Below are positions 59,010 through 64,000 of a stretch of 64,000 nt of DNA, in pieces (the first letter of the stretch is position 1; each line of letters begins with the position of its first letter). The notes beneath the pieces were generated by a model. The model ran no database searches and was not told the DNA's origin. It saw nothing but the letters and a program-made list of their open reading frames with translations. The translations under genes were made by a program, and so were the position numbers. The stretch is from positions 52,666,883-52,730,882 of the forward strand of contig CM067298.1 of the NCBI GenBank assembly GCA_034231615.1, in the 5' to 3' direction. The DNA comes from Meghimatium bilineatum (lineage: Eukaryota; Mollusca; Gastropoda; Stylommatophora; Philomycidae).

Positions 59010-61869
59010 TAAACACAACATTTATACAGGCCTATGTCCCATTTAGCACACCAAACAACGAAAATGAAAGAGAAAATTTTGTTGAGGATGTTAACAGATT
59101 AATAAATAACAGCAACAATGAAGATGACCTATATATTTTGGGAGATTTTAACGCACTTCTTCGTGCAAATAGAGAAGGGATATAACGGACATTTTGGCGC
59201 AACAAGAAATAAGATTAACGACAACGGTTTTAAACTATTAGATACATTCATCCAGCACAACCTCATAACAAACACCTTCTTTAAACATAGACAGTCACAA
59301 ATGTACACATGGTATAAATGGAACAGCTTGGAATGCAAGAGCTGGATAGACTTCTTACTCACAAAAAGAAACAATAGACGAAAAATAACAGATGCACAAG
59401 TAATATCTAACATGTGTGTAGATACTGACCACAAGGCAATAATAATAACAGTCAAAACAAACAAGTTAAAAAATATAATAAGCACATGAATAGCACAAAG
59501 CACCAAGAGCAACAAGATATACAGAAATTGGAAGAACTAAACATGCATGAAAAATATATCCAGGAAGCTAATGAAGAATTTACAAAGCTACCAGAAAATA
59601 CCCAGCACTTAGAAGAATGAAAATATTAAAAAATTTCAATCATAAAAACAGCAGGACACGTATGCAGATATCTTCTTCTTCTGTGTTTATTCTCAAACTC
59701 CTGCAGATTAACAGGATGTAGTCCAGAGAACGGAATGCGTTGCGTCATGGTTTACAGCAGTGCTGTGATATCTGCATATTTCGGCCTGACACATCCAACT
59801 TCAGCATGGCTTTGGGTCACTGACCCTATATGGGATGGGACAGCCAACTCCATCACATAACCTCCTTAGTCGCCTTTTACGACATGCGTGGAAGGTAAAC
59901 AGTGTTGCTATTCTTTGCTCCCCTTTCGGGCCCCGGCAACATTCGGGCAGTATGAAGATATAAAAACCATAAAGGTACAAACCAAAATTAACAACTTGGT
60001 GGACAGAAGAGGTAAAGAATGCAACGAAAGATAAAAATACAAGAAATGGCCAACAAGAAAAATGCATGAAAATTACTTACCATACAAGACAGCAAAGAAT
60101 AACACCAAGAAAATGGACATATTCAGGACAAGAATATGGAGAAATGCTTAACAAGGATAGAGAAAATGCACAAATGATGTTCTACAAGAAAGTACAAAAC
60201 ATGAGAAGTAAAAAGACACGAACCAACAGAAATAATCAGCGATTAACACGGCAACATACTAAATAGGCCCCAAGAAATCATGGTAAGATGGAAAAATTAC
60301 TTCAATTAATTGATAAACTTAAAGGAAGGAGAAGTGATTACAATAAATACAATAGAATAAGACCTAGAACCATACATCCTTAAATCTGGAATTGAAGAAG
60401 CAGTTAAACATGCACCAAACAACAAAGCACCAGGAATAGATGGCATACCTATAGAACTAATAAAATATGCTAACAGTGACAGGTATAAAGTGATTACACA
60501 GACTGTTCAATATGATATGGAAGACATAAAAGACACCACATGAGTGGAATACAGCGGTGATTGCTCCCATCTGGAAGAAAAAAGGCAGTAAGAGAGACTG
60601 CACTAAGTATAGAGGCATATCACTCTTAAGCCACATAGGAAAAATCTTTAGCAAGATACTAGAGAGAAGGATGCGTGCATATATAGAACCACAGCTCAAC
60701 AACACACAATTGAGTTTTCGGAAAAATAAAAGCTGTATAGATGCAATCTTTGCCCTCAAACAACTTTCAGAAAGAGCAACAGAACTTAGCCAAGATTTAT
60801 ATTTTGCCTTTGTGGACCAAGAGAAAGTTTTTGACAGAGTGGATAAAGCACAACTATGGATACACTACAGACATGTGGAGTTCCCCAACATCTGATTAGC
60901 CCATGGCAGAGCATATATGCCAATAATCAATGCGCAGTAAGAACAAGCAAATTTACATTGGATAATTTTCAAATTCACTCAAGAGTGAGGCAGGGATGTG
61001 TACTATCCCCTATTGTTTATGACATACATAGTTCACATTTGCAAAGTAGATAGATCACATCTGCAAAGTAGCAAAGATGACGGAAGAAAACAACATGCTT
61101 AAACGAATTGCTATTTACAGATGACTAAGCACTAGTAGCATAATCAGAAGAACAACTACAAAGACAAATAGACAGATTACATTAAACATGCCAAACTATT
61201 AAAAGGAAGATACATATAGAAAAGAACGAAGTAATTAAGATAGGAAGAACAGAAAGAAACACCAATATATATTGGAAACAACAGACTTACACAAGTGACA
61301 GAATTCACATATCTAGGAAAGATTATAACAACAGACAGCAATAGCAGCAAAGAAATACACAATAGATATAGTAAAGCATACCAAGTCCTAGGCCAAATGA
61401 TACCAATCTTCAGAAACAAAGATGTAGATTTAAACACCAAAATAACACTATTAAAAATTATTATGCCAACGCTGTGCTACCAAGGTCAAACATGGACAAT
61501 GATCGCACAAGACAAAAGTAAACTTGTGATAGCTAAAATGGCGTGCTTATGCAGAATCCTAGGAATATTGCTAAGAGACAGAGTGAGGAATGAGGAAATT
61601 AGACAAAGAACCGACACCAAGCCAATCTTGGAATATATTAAAAGACAAAATGGTTTGCACACATCAGCAGACTGCCATCAGACAGCATACCACAGCAAAC
61701 TATGCTACATAGATACAGAGGCCAACCATGAAAACAATGGACCACCAAAATAAAAGAGGTGACAAATTGAACAATATACTCAGCAGACACAGGGGCCACC
61801 TCCAGAAAACTCCTATGCTCCTGACGCTGAAAGGCAACAAAGGGTTTAGTGAATAGATAGATAGATAGA
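59010..61869 (+). mobile_element. LINE, most complete copy (endonuclease and RT)
   Basis: Plus-strand order: endonuclease from about 59030 (AYVPFSTPNNENERE; DLYILGDFNA with the GDFN metal-site motif; frameshift near 59175; YNGHFGATRNKINDNGFKLL; SLECKSWIDFLLT; VDTDHKAI, the terminal DH motif). After an inserted SINE (59670-59945) and a linker comes the RT: NNKAPGIDGIPIELIKY near 60420, CTKYRGISLLSHIGKIFSKI, FAFVDQEKVFDRVDKA (motif A, Asp kept), VRQGCVLSPIVYDI (motif B) near 60990 and LLFTDD (motif C, both Asp kept, first Ala to Thr) near 61110. The tail has FTYLGKIITT and PTLCYQGQTWTMIAQDKSKL, and the copy ends in a TAGATAGATAGATAG run. Stops and shifts make it inactive. It is inserted antisense in a transporter intron. 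Confidence 0.88.
59670..59945 (-). repeat. SINE-like family A, full copy nested in LINE
   Basis: TCTTCTTCTTCTGTGTTTATTCTCAAACTCCTGCAG … CTTTGCTCCCCTTTCGGGCCC, the longest family A copy, sitting between the endonuclease and RT parts of the LINE. It therefore defines both ends of the repeat, about 275 bases. Confidence 0.88.
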
Positions 61870-62037
61870 ATAAGCAGGAGTTTCAGAATTGAAGACAGAA
61901 GATGATTACAGAAGAATCATTTTGTATTTCAGCCCCAGATATCCCATAAATTATCTAAAAAGAGTACTTTACTAAACATAAATGGTAAAGGTCAACACAA
62001 GCATACACAACAAAAAAGTAGAGCATATTCTTCTTAC

Positions 62038-62165
62038 CGGCTTTCAAAATGGATTTCTATCTTAGTGTCTGGTAGTTTTTGAGTTTCTGGCACTGACAAC
62101 TTGGATAGAGACAAAGCTGCAGGTGCAGACATCACTGAAGCTGCCAAAAGATGATCTGCAGAGAT
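62038..62165 (-). CDS. SLC28-type nucleoside transporter, exon 1 of those visible
   Basis: A 128-base exon with acceptor TTCATAG| and donor CCG|GTAAG (last two coding bases CG). It reads ISADHLLAASVMSAPAALSL then SKLSVPETQKLPDTKIEIHF and ES-R. HLL.ASVMSAPAAL is a hallmark of concentrative nucleoside transporters, a hairpin/helix region next to the substrate site. KLSVPET starts the loop that continues in the next exon. It is in phase with 57845-58010. Exons for the N-terminal half (the gate-keeping hairpin 1 with the first substrate-binding Gln/Glu) must lie right of the window. An internal AG (CTGCAG) 8 bases in could be a rival acceptor, but the longer form keeps family residues (ISADHLL). 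Confidence 0.9.
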
Positions 62166-62218
62166 CTATGAATTAGAGAGATAAAAAAGCGAAATATTTT
62201 TTACAATAATTAAGTATA

Positions 62219-62398
62219 CAGTGGTATCTTGTTATAGTGCATAAATTTATAACAAAATTTCCTATTTAGCAACACTTTTCAAAATCCCCAATTTCATTTA
62301 TTCTTTATTTTATTTATTGTATACAACAAATTTATGCTATTATATACCAGTAAATATTTCATCAGTCCAGACCAATTTGTTATAATGGAATTTTACTG
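62219..62398. mobile_element. pogo/Tigger-like MITE (180 bases)
   Basis: TA-flanked. The left end CAGTGGTATCTTGTTATA and the reverse complement of the right end, CAGTAAAATTCCATTATAAC, form a diverged terminal inverted repeat. No coding. Confidence 0.65.
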
Positions 62399-62419
62399 TA
62401 TATATTTATATGAATGAAA

Positions 62420-62640
62420 TGTAGTCCAGCTTAGTAGTGAAGAGGTACAGATCAAGTCTCAGACAGCTAACGTACCAGGTTCAATTTTCACCACATGTAG
62501 TTGTGCATCCTGACCATTCAGAAATCAATGACAATCTACTGAATGAAAATATTAGCTAGAGAATAACTACAGTACAAAAACTGCTTGGCTAATTGGTCCA
62601 TCCAATGATAGGCTGGGCTATCAACAATAGTTAATTATGT
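62420..62640 (+). repeat. tRNA-derived SINE with family B body
   Basis: CCAGCTTAGTAGTGAAGAGG fits an A box region and CCAGGTTCAATTTTCACC a B box at tRNA spacing. The body that follows (CAGAAATCAATGACAATCTACTGAATG) is the family B body seen at 14130 and 44080. This copy shows that family B is tRNA-derived. Confidence 0.65.
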
Positions 62641-62819
62641 TAAATCAATGAAGAGGTAAGAAAGAATAAATAGATGAATTCAATGAATCATTTCTGCATT
62701 GAAGGTTAATGGCAATCAATGTTTAATTTGTTCTCTCTTATCATAGTGATGTCCTGCACTGTGGCTGAGGAGATTACAGAATACCTACAATAGGCCCTAC
62801 TAATGTGTGGGTTTGAAGT

Positions 62820-62945
62820 AAGCTGTAGGCAGCTATGCTGTCAGACTATTAAGAAAGTAACAGCAATCTTCTGAAAACAAACTCAGCATAGAAAATCACT
62901 ACAGCCAAGAAATTTTGGTTTGATACAACTAACTTTATCAGTGTT
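62820..62945 (+). repeat. SINE family B, second copy
   Basis: AAGAAAGTAACAGCAATCTTCTGAA, ATAGAAAATCACTACAGCCAAGAAA and TTTGATACAACTAACTT match the family B body. Its head is eroded. Confidence 0.6.
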
Positions 62946-64000
62946 ACTGCTGCTATACATGCTGCTACTTGTATGTATGTTTTCCCATTTTCTGCTTGAC
63001 TTCATCCATTAATTTTAATATATAGTATGTCTCCTAGACATACTGGATACATGTCTACAGGATACACTTCAATTATTATTGTATTAATAATGAAATTACA
63101 GTTTTTCCAAATTACTCATCAAATTCTTGAGCAATTATATATTGGTATTTATTATTCTACAAAATTTAATGAAAGAAAGTTTGAAACAATTTACTAATAA
63201 TGAGGTCTATCTTTGAAACCACAGAAAGCCATCAATCATGCTCTTTGTACTTCACAAATTATCCCTTTTGAAAATTTAATGCTTCACATTATTTGTAATA
63301 AGAGAGGGTATGCGAGAAGTAAAAGAAACATGATTAAATGTGCTAACATCATTAAATATCACATGTATCATAAGTAACACAATTAACTTAAAAGAAGTCA
63401 AGAATAGAACATGTTAATCCTACTAAATTAGTGAGAATAAATGAGTAAATTAGTGAGATGCAAAAGATTGGTTCACTTACAAATTGTTAACAATTTCTGG
63501 TTTTTATTAAAACAATTCCTATCATTACAGAAAATCCTTGTATAATTATGAAAATCTGATGTTCTCAGACTCTTATGCACGCACGTAAGAGTCATCTTAA
63601 ATAATTTTCTGGAATTCTTACAAGTTTTCTAATGTCAGTTTTAAAAATAGCCACTGGTATTGTTATTCACCTCCTCTCATGAACTAGTATAGATACTATG
63701 TGATCTAATCCATTGCAAAGAGTACTTATTTATGAATATGCCAGAACTTTCATTGTTGTGTGTCTTTTGTTGACTCTCCTGCTGATTCACTGGTGATCAT
63801 TCTTCTAGTGACACATTTTAGTATTCCCATAATTTTAACTGATCACTTTGTGTCAGCAGCCAACAAAAATTATGAGAAAAGTCAAATATGTCACATTAGG
63901 AGAATGATTCTCAATTTAGTCCACACTTCTTATATACTATACAACTGGCAAATGAAGCGTAAGCCAAATTATTACCGGTACTTCAGTATTTTTGCCCATT
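62946..64000. other. Nothing recognised (probable transporter intron)
   Basis: AT-rich. I looked for the preceding transporter exon on the minus strand and saw none. Confidence 0.4.

Noticed and set aside
59129..59515. Minus-strand hydrophobic open frame (128 residues)
   Set aside because: It is the antisense shadow of the LINE endonuclease on the plus strand.
1..64000. A bacterial or viral defence system or gene cluster
   Set aside because: No compact gene clusters exist here. Coding is in short spliced exons, and the rest is animal-type transposon debris.

Overview
This is a eukaryotic, AT-rich, intron-containing invertebrate window that is mostly transposon debris. There are no operons or ribosome-binding sites. 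The real coding sequence lies in short exons with GT/AG borders. The best guess is a mollusc or another lophotrochozoan: the reverse-transcriptase tails (…YGCESWTL…RGGQ…), the RNase H tail (…VPGHAGVRGNERAD…CNDDDPTTN) and the short dispersed repeats are of types I associate with those genomes. That placement is inference, because no rRNA or mitochondrial marker is present.

The dominant feature is an 18.9-kb direct tandem duplication. Unit 1 is 3118-22007 and unit 2 is 22008-40900. By eye they differ at only about nine sites (six substitutions and three length changes). The junction shares one base, and the right breakpoint cuts a TTAA-flanked element that is complete at 40715-41784.

Two host genes are visible. 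(1) The 3' end of an unrecognised plus-strand gene: an exon at 1252-1472, an exon at 8198-8277 and a terminal exon at 10120-10214, with phases that fit. The last two exons lie in the duplicated unit and recur at 27091-27170 and 29013-29107. (2) Four consecutive internal exons of a minus-strand SLC28-type concentrative nucleoside transporter: 62165-62038, 58010-57845, 55980-55717 and 53422-53242. Its 5' exons lie beyond the right edge, and the last exon was not found.

Everything else I can name is mobile DNA. There are non-LTR retrotransposon fragments, mainly 3' ends and often with short tandem-repeat tails. There are several families of TTAA-flanked (piggyBac-like) elements, a mariner transposase relic split in frame by one of them, and hAT-like and pogo-like MITEs. 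There are tRNA-derived and other SINE-like repeats, and a large inverted repeat pair around the exon at 1252-1472.

Layout: 1-3117 unique, with inverted repeats around an exon and an RT remnant; 3118-40900 tandem duplication; 40901-53200 repeat-rich intergenic DNA; 53242-62165 transporter exons with introns full of LINEs and SINEs; 62166-64000 an intron or upstream part with MITE and SINE copies. No CRISPR array, rRNA gene or intact functional tRNA gene is visible.
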